Part shown: positions 26,579 through 34,609 of the stretch, in pieces
How positions within the stretch are numbered: the stretch's first letter is position 1
Layout of the letters: every line of letters begins with the position of its first letter
Assembly: GCA_021810105.1 (NCBI GenBank)
Contig: JAJZJM010000001.1
Span: forward strand, 124,001-188,000
Source: Microcaldota archaeon
GTDB taxonomy: Archaea > Micrarchaeota > Micrarchaeia > Micrarchaeales > Micrarchaeaceae
Direction of reading: 5' to 3'
DNA length: 64,000 bases
Notes under the pieces: generated by a model
Told to the model about the DNA's origin: nothing
The model's input: only the letters and a program-made list of their open reading frames with translations
Databases searched by the model: none
Translations under genes and position numbers: made by a program

Positions 26579-28354
26579 ATGACAAAAACCTGGGAGACCA
26601 AGCATAAAATACTAAAATTTATGCGTAATGGAAAGAAGATGCCATCTGAGATATGCACTGAATTGAAATTATCTCCTGCAACAGTTACACAGCACCTTCA
26701 AGAGCTTGAAGCTATGGGCGCAATAAAGCGCGTAGAGAATCCCTTTGTAAAGAAATGGAGGTATTTTGAAACTAACCCTGAATTCAATGCTAAAATGGAA
26801 AATAAAGCAAGAATCACGAAACCCAAGATAACCTATATAGCGGCAATAGCTATTTTACTTGTTGCAGCGGGCGCTATTGCGCTTATATCTGCATTTCAAC
26901 TGCATGTGGCAGGTTCTGCACAGGTTACTGTACCTGTAAGGCTTACTGATCCTCCAACTGTGCCAAATGGCACACAGGCTCTTCTTATAAACTATTCTTC
27001 TGTAGAAGTCCATCTTAAAGGCAAAAATAACATTACTGGATGGGTTAAAGCGTCAGGAACCGGATCTGTAAACCTGCTGTCACTTATAAATGAGAGCGTA
27101 GTTATAGGCAGCGCAACCCTGCCTCAGAGCTCGGCTGTAGATATGATAAGATTCAATGTCACTTCCGCCAGCATAGAGATAAATGGAACATACTACAACG
27201 TGACTGTTCCTAATGGGAGCGTTCTTGCACACGTATCAGGTAACGGAAATATTAATAGTAGCGCTGGTTTGCTCCTTGACCTGTCTCCGGTAGTGGTAAC
27301 CATGTATACTAATACCTCTACAATATTCGTTCTTGTTCCATCTGTAAGGGCTATTATCACCTCTAAAGGAAATGTAAATCTATCTGTTGGGACCAGGACA
27401 GGGTTATCTGAGAATGATAGGTATAATTTGGAAAATGCAAAAGCGAATATGTCAATAACATCTGCAGCCTTATTGCAAAATGGAAACATAACCACGTTCT
27501 CCATAACTGTGAAGAATAATGGAAATCAAAGCCTGCAGCTTAGCCATCTTCTGATATATGGAAATGAGACGGCTACAATCAATCCGCAGCCAGGATTGCA
27601 CGCCAGCGGCGCTTTCAACAATTCCATATCAGGTAGTTCGTCTGCAAATAAAACAGACAACGCTGCAATAAATGATAACGAATCTGCAAGCGTTTCCATC
27701 CCTGATAATAAAAATGTATCAAAGCATTCGCACGCGAACGGATCAGTAACTGCAAACCTGTCCATAAATGCAAACATTACAGTGCAGGACAGGCCAGACG
27801 TTTTCGGTGGGTTTGGTTATTATGGCATGGGTGCAGGATTAAACGGCACAGTAAATCTCACAGGATTAAGTGTTGGAACGCTGGGAAGCGGGCATGAGCC
27901 GATAGAGATGCTTGTAAATGGTTCAAGGGTTGGTATAAATGGAAGCTTCGGAACATCGCTGATAGGAAGGGAAGATGCAGCTAACCTGTTCAGAGTCAGC
28001 AAACAGATAATAAACATGAGGGTCTTGAATTTCCAGATAACGCAGAACGGGCAGCTTCTGCTTCCATTCTCGTCTGTTTGTGCACGCTACTCTGATAATG
28101 GAACCGCTCAGAGCACAGGCAATATTGCCGTATCAGACAACTCATCCGCAGATTTCTGCGCATATGGCGACGTGCCTAGGATAATCGGAGAAGGTTATGC
28201 TCTGGCTCCTGGCAAGTCAGTTACTCTCACGTTCTCCGGAACTGCAAGCCTTGCGTTCGGCCACATAATAATGAGCCTCATTCCTGGAGATAATTACAGA
28301 ATAATCGTGGGAGGAAGCGATGGCGCTTACGCTGTAACAAATGTCACCGCTGCT
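26579..28354 (+). CDS. Membrane-anchored HTH protein with extracellular DUF4382-like domain
   Basis: About 592 residues. Residues 1-75 form an ArsR-like winged helix (TWETKHKILKFMRNG, LSPATVTQHLQELEAMGAIKRV). One membrane helix lies at about 88-108 (IAAIAILLVAAGAIALISAF). The outside part begins with VPVRLTDPPTVPNGTQALLI and SSVEVHLK with WVKASGTGSVNLLSL, the pattern of DUF4382, followed by beta-rich, sequon-rich modules. The DNA-binding domain sits inside the cell and the ectodomain outside, so it looks like a one-component transmembrane sensor-regulator. The ligand is unknown. A longer start at 26531 would overlap the TATA box and is rejected. Confidence 0.72.
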
Positions 28355-28373
28355 TGAACTATACAGGAAAACC

Positions 28374-28396
28374 GCATAGGGCTCTGCCGCCTATGC
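28374..28396. terminator. Bidirectional hairpin between convergent genes
   Basis: Arms GCATAGG (28374-28380) and CCTATGC (28390-28396) form a 7-bp stem with a 9-base loop, midway between the convergent ends of the HTH-DUF4382 gene and the nuclease gene. Position suggests a shared terminator. Confidence 0.5.
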
Positions 28397-28419
28397 AGTT
28401 GTTCAGGAGTTATATGAGC

Positions 28420-29286
28420 TTATAGTGCCTTTTGCGGCCACCAGACCTTGCACTCTTTTCCAAAAAATGCGCAGTAGTTGCACTTCCACGACTCGTCTTT
28501 TGGAACAGGCATTGCTTCTCTATTCCCTTTCCAGTACTCCATAATGAATCCGAGTATCGAGTTCATCTCTTCTTCAGTATAATAGATTTTTTCTATTTTT
28601 GTCTGCTTTCCTGTATACTGGTTTATGTATCTTACAAGAAGAGTGTCGCTTATCTTGCCAAGTTCCTTTATCGCAGAAAAGAATAAGTCCACTATGGCAT
28701 TTACGTTCATCATCTGTTCTTTTACATCAAGCGCCTGAAGCTGCCTCTTGAATTCTGCAGTCAGAGGCATTGTGGATGTTCCGAATGCTCTTTTAAACTG
28801 CTCAGATGTATACTCTCCTTTTTTTATGTCCTCCAGTAATTTTTTATACAGCATTACCTGAACCTTGTGAGTGAGAATCTGTGCATCTGTAGGAACCTTG
28901 TCTGTACTTCTTGTTTTGTCTTCCTGAACCACTACCTCATTGTCCCTTATTTCAAGCTGGTCTATTTTGCCAACAATCTTGAACCCGCTTATTGAGCCGT
29001 ACACCTGTATTTCCCTGGCTTTTCCATTCTCCTTCAAAGACCTAAGCGCCATAAGGCTGCTGTACAATCCCTTGTAAAAAGAGTCTGAGTAGCTTTTGGG
29101 CATGAGTATTATCGGGACGTTTGTTTCGCTTTCCAAAGTTCCATGTATCTCCTTGCCTTTCTTTATCTCCGCTGTTATCTTTTGCCCATATATGTAGTTG
29201 AGCTCCATCTGCTTCTCGCACCAGTATTGGGAAGCTATGTCGGAAGCGCGTATGCTTGCTTTCTTCAGACGTTTAAGAGCATCCAA
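28420..29286 (-). CDS. Solo Cas4/ExoV-like PD-(D/E)XK nuclease with Fe-S cysteines
   Basis: About 288 residues. RecB-family nuclease motifs appear in order: GKEIHG near residue 43, IVGKIDQLEI (catalytic Asp) near 104, VVQEDKT (E-x-K) near 117 and a downstream QVMLYKKL (QxxxY) helix. One Cys at residue 23 (QYWCEKQ) and a C-terminal CNYCAFFGKEC are placed as in the 4Fe-4S clasp of Cas4, AddB and ExoV. No CRISPR array or other cas gene is in the window, so this is a stand-alone member. Likely a DNA exonuclease in repair or end processing. An immune role is not supported by the context. Confidence 0.8.
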   Translation of the reverse strand: MDALKRLKKASIRASDIASQYWCEKQMELNYIYGQKITAEIKKGKEIHGTLESETNVPIILMPKSYSDSFYKGLYSSLMALRSLKENGKAREIQVYGSISGFKIVGKIDQLEIRDNEVVVQEDKTRSTDKVPTDAQILTHKVQVMLYKKLLEDIKKGEYTSEQFKRAFGTSTMPLTAEFKRQLQALDVKEQMMNVNAIVDLFFSAIKELGKISDTLLVRYINQYTGKQTKIEKIYYTEEEMNSILGFIMEYWKGNREAMPVPKDESWKCNYCAFFGKECKVWWPQKAL

Positions 29287-29387
29287 TTATATCAGCCCGC
29301 CTGCCTGTCATCACAGCAATAGCTCAGAGATTACCTCGGTCATCACTGATTAGTTTTACTGTTATGGCTATAAATAGCTTTATGGAT

Positions 29388-30053
29388 TTATTTCAGAAGC
29401 TGACTTTGGCTCTTTGTGTGCTTCTTGAAAAGATAGTATATGAGATATATTATTACAACAAATGCGGCTATTCCAACCAGAACCACTATAGCGCTTTTTG
29501 CAGAAAGAAGGTAGTAGCCATAAGCCATAAGCACAGCATCCCAGATAAATGTACCAACAATAGAATACGTAAAGAACCTTTTTGCATTCATTCTTGCAAA
29601 TCCGGCTGGGAAACTCATGAATGTCCTTGCCACGGGTATCAACCTTGATACGAATACTGCAAAGTTGCCGTTTCTCGCAAACCATTCATCGAATCTGTCC
29701 AGAGATTCCTTGCTGATATGAAATAAATGCATGTGCTTGTATACAACATCCTTGCCCAAAAAGTACCCTATGTAATAGTCTATTATCAGACCCCCTATGC
29801 TGCCGAAAAGCCCTGCAAGAAGCGCTGGATAAAATCTCAGCAGTTCATTGTGCGCAAATAGCCCTGCGAGAGGCATTACCACTTCACTTGGCACTGGCAG
29901 CGATGAGCCCTCCATGAGCATAAGGCCAAATATGGCCGCATAGCCGTATTTGGTTACAAGTGCAGATATTGCAGAGTATGAGGATGTGAATATTGATGTG
30001 ATTGCTGCAGTGATTGTAAAGATCAAACGATCACGCTGAGATATCTTGCTCAA
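29388..30053 (-). CDS. DedA/VTT-family membrane protein
   Basis: About 221 residues with five or six hydrophobic segments. It shows the family pattern EGSSLPVPSEVVMPLAG near residue 48, GSIGGLIIDYYIGYFLG, and FVSRLIPVARTFMSFPAGFARM with F-x-x-Y-S-I-V-G-T-F-I-W following. DedA proteins are associated with lipid carrier or phospholipid translocation and membrane homeostasis; some recycle polyprenyl phosphate. It is divergent from pelota, only about 40 bases away. No specific substrate can be assigned. Confidence 0.88.
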   Translation of the reverse strand: MSKISQRDRLIFTITAAITSIFTSSYSAISALVTKYGYAAIFGLMLMEGSSLPVPSEVVMPLAGLFAHNELLRFYPALLAGLFGSIGGLIIDYYIGYFLGKDVVYKHMHLFHISKESLDRFDEWFARNGNFAVFVSRLIPVARTFMSFPAGFARMNAKRFFTYSIVGTFIWDAVLMAYGYYLLSAKSAIVVLVGIAAFVVIIYLIYYLFKKHTKSQSQLLK

Positions 30054-30092
30054 AGAGATTAAATACTTTGCATCATCACTCTAAATGTTGAA

Positions 30093-31118
30093 ATGAAAAT
30101 TATCAAGTTCTATGAAAGCACAGGCACACTTAAAGTTAGGCTGGACACTGTTGAGGATTTGTGGTGCGTAGAGAGGATAGTCTTCAAAGGAGACATGGTA
30201 AAATCTGAGAGTAAAAGAAGATTCAAGTCTGTTGAAACTGATGCAGGAGAGCTTAAGGACGTTGTGATAAAGATAGGAGTGGAAGAAACCAAGCTGGATA
30301 AAGCTGCGATGAGGCTGAGGGTACGCGGCAAGATCTTGGAAGGGAGGCCTTTGGAGTACATAACGCTGAACAGCTACCACACCCTAAACATAGCCCCTGA
30401 AGACACTATTGAGATAATAAAGACCGAGTGGCCTGACTACATCATTCAGGTTGTAAAAAACGCTGCAAGGGATTCAAAGAAGCCAAGGCTTGGAATAATA
30501 GCTGTGGACGATGAAAAGGCGCTCTTTGCTTACTTGCACGGCTCTGGAATACAGTTCGAGAATGAAGTCTATAGCCACCTGAGCAAAAGGATGAGCCAAA
30601 AAGATTTTACTGAGCAGCAGAACAAGTATTTTAACCAGATACTAGACTTTGCAGGCAGAATGCCTGTAGAGATAGTTGTGATTGCAGGGCCTGGATTTAC
30701 AAAGGATGACATAAAGAAGTATGCAGAAGCAAACAGCATATTGAAGAAAATTGGGAAAAGATTCTTTTTTTTCAAGACAAGCAATAATGAGAGGTCTGGA
30801 GTATACGAGCTTATAAGAGGAAAGGAGATTGCAGAAATATTGGAGGGAGATAGAATGAGGGAGGAATTCGCGCTTATGGCTGAATTCCTGGAGGGCCTTG
30901 AGAGCGGGAGGTCAAAATCTGGGATTAAGGCAGTGCTAGACTCGATAGATAACTACGATGCAGATAGAATACTGGTAAACGATAGCATGCTTGCAGAGGA
31001 AGAGGTAAAAAATGCGCTTTCAAAAGCAGAAGCTGCGAGAATAAGGATAAGCATAATAAATTCTGATGATGAGGTAGGAGTTCAACTGCACTCTTTTGGA
31101 GATATTGTATGCATGTGA
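30093..31118 (+). CDS. pelA: Pelota, mRNA surveillance and ribosome rescue factor
   Basis: About 341 residues, the usual archaeal length. The N-terminal Sm-like domain begins MKIIKFYESTGTLKVRLDTVEDLW, with RLRVRGKILEG. The central eRF1-2 like domain has IVVIAGPGFTKDDIKKYA, and the C-terminal L7Ae-like domain has VNDSMLAEEEVKNALSKAE and ends GDIVCM. It acts with aABCE1 and an EF1A-type GTPase on stalled ribosomes. Its last ~29 codons are duplicated downstream at 31904-31991 as part of the tandem duplication. Confidence 0.95.
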   Translation: MKIIKFYESTGTLKVRLDTVEDLWCVERIVFKGDMVKSESKRRFKSVETDAGELKDVVIKIGVEETKLDKAAMRLRVRGKILEGRPLEYITLNSYHTLNIAPEDTIEIIKTEWPDYIIQVVKNAARDSKKPRLGIIAVDDEKALFAYLHGSGIQFENEVYSHLSKRMSQKDFTEQQNKYFNQILDFAGRMPVEIVVIAGPGFTKDDIKKYAEANSILKKIGKRFFFFKTSNNERSGVYELIRGKEIAEILEGDRMREEFALMAEFLEGLESGRSKSGIKAVLDSIDNYDADRILVNDSMLAEEEVKNALSKAEAARIRISIINSDDEVGVQLHSFGDIVCM

Positions 31119-31247
31119 TGCTTTTTCAATGCAACGCATTGGGATTGAAGTCACGTTATTATATTATCTTTCCATAAAACTGGACTTAAAATAAGATGCT
31201 AACCTATTTAAGTTTTGCCATAGATGCTTATTTAGAATGGTGAAAAT

Positions 31248-31310
31248 ATGCCAGACCCAAAAGATGAAGATGGTGGAGATACTTCAAGCGGTGGCGGAGG
31301 AGACAGGTAA
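31248..31310 (+). CDS. Acidic micropeptide, copy 1 (20 aa)
   Basis: Encodes 20 residues: MPDPKDED, a variable middle GGDTSS, then GGGGDR. A TATA-like TATTTAAG (31205-31212) and a GGTGA site (31239-31243, four bases before ATG) give it its own promoter and ribosome-binding site. The paralogue at 32121 keeps the same ends and the frame, with a whole-codon length difference. That supports real translation. There is no signal peptide and no known family. It points toward a double-Lrp-like regulator gene fragment, so a regulatory or signalling role is possible but unproven. An alternative is a toxin-like or metal-binding peptide. Confidence 0.6.
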   Translation: MPDPKDEDGGDTSSGGGGDR

Positions 31311-31350
31311 ACCGGTTGAATTTGTGAACTTTGAATCTTTCAAGTATTGA

Positions 31351-31369
31351 AGACTATGAACCATAGTCT
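31351..31369. terminator. Hairpin between micropeptide and regulator fragment
   Basis: Arms AGACTATG and CATAGTCT with a 3-base loop overlap the stop of the regulator fragment and lie downstream of micropeptide 1. The matching site in unit 2 (about 32229-32245) retains only a weak stem. Probably a bidirectional terminator. Confidence 0.4.
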
Positions 31370-31903
31370 TCCTGTTTCTTTTGTTCCTTTTTGTATAAAT
31401 TTATTAATTGCTCATACTGGCTAGTGTACATTTTATCGAATTTTCTGTATGGGATACATCCCAGAAGCACTTCTGTGATGATTAATTGGTAGGTACTTAT
31501 TCCATTAACAAATTTAGTAAGCTCTTCTATTGCGAGATCTGCATCCCCTTCACTGAAGACGGGCATGATTAATATTACTCCTTCTGGCATGTTAATGTCC
31601 CCTACCAAAACGAATCTATCGGAGTAGGCTGAACTCTTCTCTTCCAAAAGGTACTCTAAAAACCTTTCTCTTGAGTTCCAGAATGCATTCTGATTTTTTA
31701 TCTCAATAATTATTACCGAATTGTATCTGATGCTGAGTTTTTTACATGTTATAGATACCCTTTTGATAACGTCCTTTTCTTTTAGTCTATTGTACGTGTG
31801 CTTTGCATTCCCTTTTGCCATATTGCCCTTTCTTTCTATTTCTGCAAATGGAACAACACCATCGCTGTTTAACTCCTTCAAAACAGAGTATTCACTTTTC
31901 AAT
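31354..31903 (-). pseudogene. Truncated copy of the double-Lrp-like regulator
   Basis: Matches the last ~183 codons of the full regulator at 32231-33631 with about eight amino-acid differences and no stop or frameshift. The copy begins at the second HTH (QLLKSEYSVLKELNSDG) and lacks the N-terminal part. Its open frame runs back to 32007 through antisense pelota sequence, giving an artificial N-terminus. It has no obvious promoter. The intact frame means it could still be made as a free HTH plus ligand-domain protein. Confidence 0.75.
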
Positions 31904-31991
31904 AGCTGCGAGAATAAGGATAAGCATAATAAATTCCGATGATGAGGTAGGAGTTCAACTGCACTCTTTTGGAGATATTGTATGTATGTGA
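31904..31991 (+). pseudogene. Duplicated pelota 3' fragment
   Basis: Copy of the final pelota codons (AARIRISIINSDDEVGVQ to the stop) created by the tandem duplication. The two visible base changes within the codons (TCT to TCC, TGC to TGT) are synonymous, which fits a recent origin or gene conversion. It has no start of its own. Confidence 0.85.
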
Positions 31992-32120
31992 TGCTTTTCC
32001 AACGCAACGCATTGGGATTGACGTCACGTTATTATATTATCTTTCCATAAAAATGGACTTAAAATAAGATGCTAACCTATTTAAGTTTTGCCATAGATGC
32101 TTATTTAGAATGGTGAAAAT

Positions 32121-32186
32121 ATGCCAGACCCAAAAGATGAAGATGATTGCGGAAGCACCTCAACTGGAGGAGGAGGAGACAGGTAA
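32121..32186 (+). CDS. Acidic micropeptide, copy 2 (21 aa)
   Basis: Encodes 21 residues: MPDPKDED, a variable middle DCGSTST, then GGGGDR. TATTTAAG (32078-32085) and GGTGA (32112-32116) repeat the promoter and ribosome-binding layout of copy 1. It is one codon longer and carries a Cys absent from copy 1. It lies convergent with the full-length regulator, 44 bases from its stop. The conserved ends with a fast-changing middle are unusual for so short a gene. Function unknown. Confidence 0.6.
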   Translation: MPDPKDEDDCGSTSTGGGGDR

Positions 32187-32230
32187 AACTGTCTGGAATT
32201 TGATACTTAGAATTCTTTAGGTATTTGAAT

Positions 32231-33631
32231 CTATAGACCATAGTCTTCCTGTTTCTTCTGTTCCTTTTTGTATAAATTTATTAATTGCTCATACTGGCTA
32301 GTGTACATTTTATCGAATTTTCTATATGGGATACATCCCAGAAGCACCTCTGTTATGATTAATTGGTAGGGACTTATTCCATTAACAAATCTAGTAAGCT
32401 CTTCTATTGCGAGATCTGCATCCCCCTCGCTGAAAACAGGCATGATTAATATCCCTCCTTCTGGCATGTTAATGTCCCCTACCAAAACGAATCTATCGGA
32501 ATAGGCTGAACTCTTCTCTTCCAAAAGGTACTCTAAAAACCTTTCTCTTGATCTCCAGAATGCGTTCTCATTTTTTATCTCAATAATTATTACCGAATTG
32601 TATCTGATGCTGAGCTTTTTACATGTTATAGATACCCTTTTGATAATGTCCTTTTCTTTTAGTCTATTGTACGTGTGCTTTGCATTCCCTTTTGCCATAT
32701 TGCCCTTTCTTTCTATTTCTGCAAATGGAACAACACCATTGCTGTTTAACTCCTTCAAAACAGAGTATTCACTTTTCAATAGCTGTGATTCGGATGGCCT
32801 GAGACTTTCCCTTGTTCTGCCCCATACCTTATCGCGCAGAACCTCAAACATTTCATTCCGTAGAGGAATAAATCCCTTGGTTACATTAAAACTGGTTGCA
32901 TACCATCTAGAAGTAATTTTGACTAAAGAATTCAGATTCTTTATTCTGCGGAGTATTATCGAAAAATCATTATTGCTCTCAGCCAGTATGTGCAGTATCA
33001 TATCATATTTGCCGTTTGTAAGCGCGGCAAACTGCACTTGAGGCAGTTTACTTAAATCCTCTTTCACCCCATCCGGGTTTGGCTTCCTTTCAGAAAATTT
33101 TACAAGTACTAAAAACTCTATGAAACCCAACCTTTCCAGTTTTATGTGGGGTATGTACCTTATCCCTAATTCCTTTTCCAGCCTTGTAATCTTGTTCTCC
33201 AATTTTTTTTCATCTACGCCTAGTTTTTTTGCCATAAAAGATACAGGCATTCTACCATTCATTGTGAGATTCCTAAGTATCTTTATGTCGAGGTCTGAAT
33301 ACTCTTTTTCTGAAGTTTCTTCATATGCTCTTTCTTCACTTACCTCTGGTAACAATACCTTTCCTCCATGGGCGAGTATTACAGCCTTTGCAATCTCTAT
33401 CTCGTTATTTGAGTTCTTTATGCCCTTGACTATAAATATTCCTGAAGAGGTTATCTTGCCCAAATATTCTGTTTCTACAATTTCTGTTTTGTTGAGCGTC
33501 TTGTTTCTTTTTGATATTTGCTTGTATACGTAATAACGGCCATTTATCCTTCTTAGAACTATTGGGAACTCGTAGTTCTTCCTTAGCTCCCCAAATTTAA
33601 CGTATACAGGCTCTGGAACCTTGTCTATCAT
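32231..33631 (-). CDS. Transcription regulator with two Lrp-like HTH/ligand modules
   Basis: About 466 residues. Residues 1-80 are a beta-rich domain (YYVYKQISKRNKTLNKTEI, EYLGKI). A first winged helix is at about 115-165 (LDIKILRNLTMNGRMPVSF, AKKLGVDEKKLENKITRLEK) followed by a RAM-like alpha/beta domain (VQFAALTNGKYDMILHILAE). A second HTH starts near 283 (SEYSVLKELNSNGVVPFAEI) followed by another ligand-type domain to the end. The arrangement suggests a ligand-responsive DNA-binding protein. A perfect inverted repeat spans its start codon, consistent with autoregulation. The 3' half is duplicated upstream. The ligand is unknown; the neighbouring micropeptides are candidates only by position. 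Confidence 0.7.
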   Translation of the reverse strand: MIDKVPEPVYVKFGELRKNYEFPIVLRRINGRYYVYKQISKRNKTLNKTEIVETEYLGKITSSGIFIVKGIKNSNNEIEIAKAVILAHGGKVLLPEVSEERAYEETSEKEYSDLDIKILRNLTMNGRMPVSFMAKKLGVDEKKLENKITRLEKELGIRYIPHIKLERLGFIEFLVLVKFSERKPNPDGVKEDLSKLPQVQFAALTNGKYDMILHILAESNNDFSIILRRIKNLNSLVKITSRWYATSFNVTKGFIPLRNEMFEVLRDKVWGRTRESLRPSESQLLKSEYSVLKELNSNGVVPFAEIERKGNMAKGNAKHTYNRLKEKDIIKRVSITCKKLSIRYNSVIIIEIKNENAFWRSRERFLEYLLEEKSSAYSDRFVLVGDINMPEGGILIMPVFSEGDADLAIEELTRFVNGISPYQLIITEVLLGCIPYRKFDKMYTSQYEQLINLYKKEQKKQEDYGL

Positions 33632-33661
33632 AGTATTATTTACTATGATTAAATATTTAAT
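33628..33661. promoter_or_regulatory. Promoter and operator-like repeats of the double-Lrp regulator
   Basis: TCATAGTA and TACTATGA (33628-33635 and 33641-33648) form perfect 8-base arms around five bases, overlapping the regulator ATG. Next to it, ATTAAATATTTAAT (33648-33661) is a perfect 14-base palindrome that doubles as the TATA region on the minus strand, about 25 bases before the ATG. This fits a leaderless, self-repressed gene. Confidence 0.6.
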
Positions 33662-33807
33662 ATCATGTTATTTTATGATGATTTTACTTTAATTTTTAGT
33701 AAAATAAGGCATATGTTCGTATTTTTTATTAGTATCTCTTATAAATAAGCCCGATTAAACGAATTAGACTATAAATAGAATAAAGTTCATAAACTACTTG
33801 TGGTTGG

Positions 33808-34029
33808 ATGGGGCAGAAGAACAATTGCAAAAGCAGAGGGTATATGCAGTTAAATTATCAGGACTCTTTCGTCTATCCCCTAAAAAAGAAAGATGGCTCC
33901 TTCCGGAACATAAAGATTCACCTTAACGGCTTTTTCTTCTTGTCTCCCGTCCAATCACAAATTCCCCCTTCTAATGATAAAGACCTATCATTAAAGGCAA
34001 TTGTTTTTACAGATAAAAATTTGCAATGA
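33808..34029 (+). CDS. Possible small hypothetical protein
   Basis: A 73-residue frame starting MGQKNNCKSRGYMQLNYQ. No family is recognised and composition is not distinctive. It is listed because a good TATA-like CTATAAATAG lies about 35 bases upstream (33768-33777), and its stop is four bases before the ATG of the next frame, which looks like translational coupling. The rest of 33632-33807 is AT-rich with no other gene seen. It may be a chance frame in a leader. Confidence 0.25.
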   Translation: MGQKNNCKSRGYMQLNYQDSFVYPLKKKDGSFRNIKIHLNGFFFLSPVQSQIPPSNDKDLSLKAIVFTDKNLQ

Positions 34030-34033
34030 TAAA

Positions 34034-34312
34034 ATGCGCATTAGAAATAGCCCTGGCAGAGCAGCAATGCACCGTTTTTATCTCATTTCTCCAAAAATAT
34101 GCTCTGTAAATGCCTGCAATCTTGCTGGGAAACTTCTATCTTTTGACTCAGTTGAAGAAGTATTCATGACAGAGGGGAAATACGGATATATTGTAAAGAC
34201 AAGGCATCAGAAAGCAGGCACTGGTCTTAAAAACGACGCTTTCAGAAAGCATATATCTAAATTAGGTTTAAGTTGCACGGAAGCTTTAAGCCATTATCGT
34301 TATAAAAAATAA
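34034..34312 (+). CDS. Small hypothetical protein, possibly RAM/Lrp ligand-domain-like
   Basis: About 92 residues, or 81 if it starts at ATG 34067 (MHRFYLISPKICSVNACNLA). The central FDSVEEVFMTEGKYGYIVKTR resembles the beta-strand pattern of Lrp-type RAM domains and of short archaeal proteins of that size; this is a resemblance by eye, not a confirmed match. The C-terminus is basic (SHYRYKK). No HTH is present. It lies between two regulator genes on a stretch otherwise rich in regulators. Confidence 0.5.
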   Translation: MRIRNSPGRAAMHRFYLISPKICSVNACNLAGKLLSFDSVEEVFMTEGKYGYIVKTRHQKAGTGLKNDAFRKHISKLGLSCTEALSHYRYKK

Positions 34313-34475
34313 TATTATAATGAATAATCATTCTGTAAATAATCATGACAGCACCTCATTCTTCATGGCAAGAGATGAATTTTATCCCAAGCCCGACTAT
34401 ACAAAAAGCTTAAATAACTATTATGTATTTTGGAATACGTAGATAGACGGGAATGGTGTAGATGGAAGCGCAAAT

Positions 34476-34515
34476 GCTGCAAACATGGTACTTCTCCTTT
34501 GCGGACATGTGCAGC
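34476..34515. other. Intergenic hairpin, possible small RNA
   Basis: GCTGCAAACATG (34476-34487) pairs with CATGTGCAGC (34506-34515), leaving an 18-base loop. It sits in the 297-base gap 34313-34609, which has no convincing gene. No box C/D or H/ACA layout could be established. Confidence 0.3.
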
Positions 34516-34609
34516 GCAAGCTCCATATTTAAGTGCGGCATTAATACACCACACCTCCGTTTGGCTGCATAAAACTCTTCAAATTTTTCTGGTGTTTTGT
34601 GTGGTCCAA

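Larger units (their letters stand above)
31031..32780. repeat. Tandem duplication, 873/877-bp units
   Basis: Unit 1 is 31031-31903 and unit 2 is 31904-32780. Each holds the pelota 3' end, a 130-bp promoter region, a small peptide gene and the 3' half of the regulator gene in reverse orientation. The junction is a short AGCTG(C/T)GA match between pelota (31031) and the regulator (32781). Flanks and regulator are well over 90% identical by eye, but the stretch from mid-peptide to the regulator 3' end is clearly more diverged. Confidence 0.93.

Noticed and set aside
31803-31991. 62-residue frame ending in the pelota C-terminus
   Set aside because: It is antisense to the regulator fragment joined to the duplicated pelota tail, a product of the duplication junction.
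34430-34609. Long N-terminal extension of the winged-helix protein
   Set aside because: Cys/Trp/Lys-rich content without any domain pattern, and it crosses an intergenic hairpin; the start at 34610 gives a normal wHTH protein.
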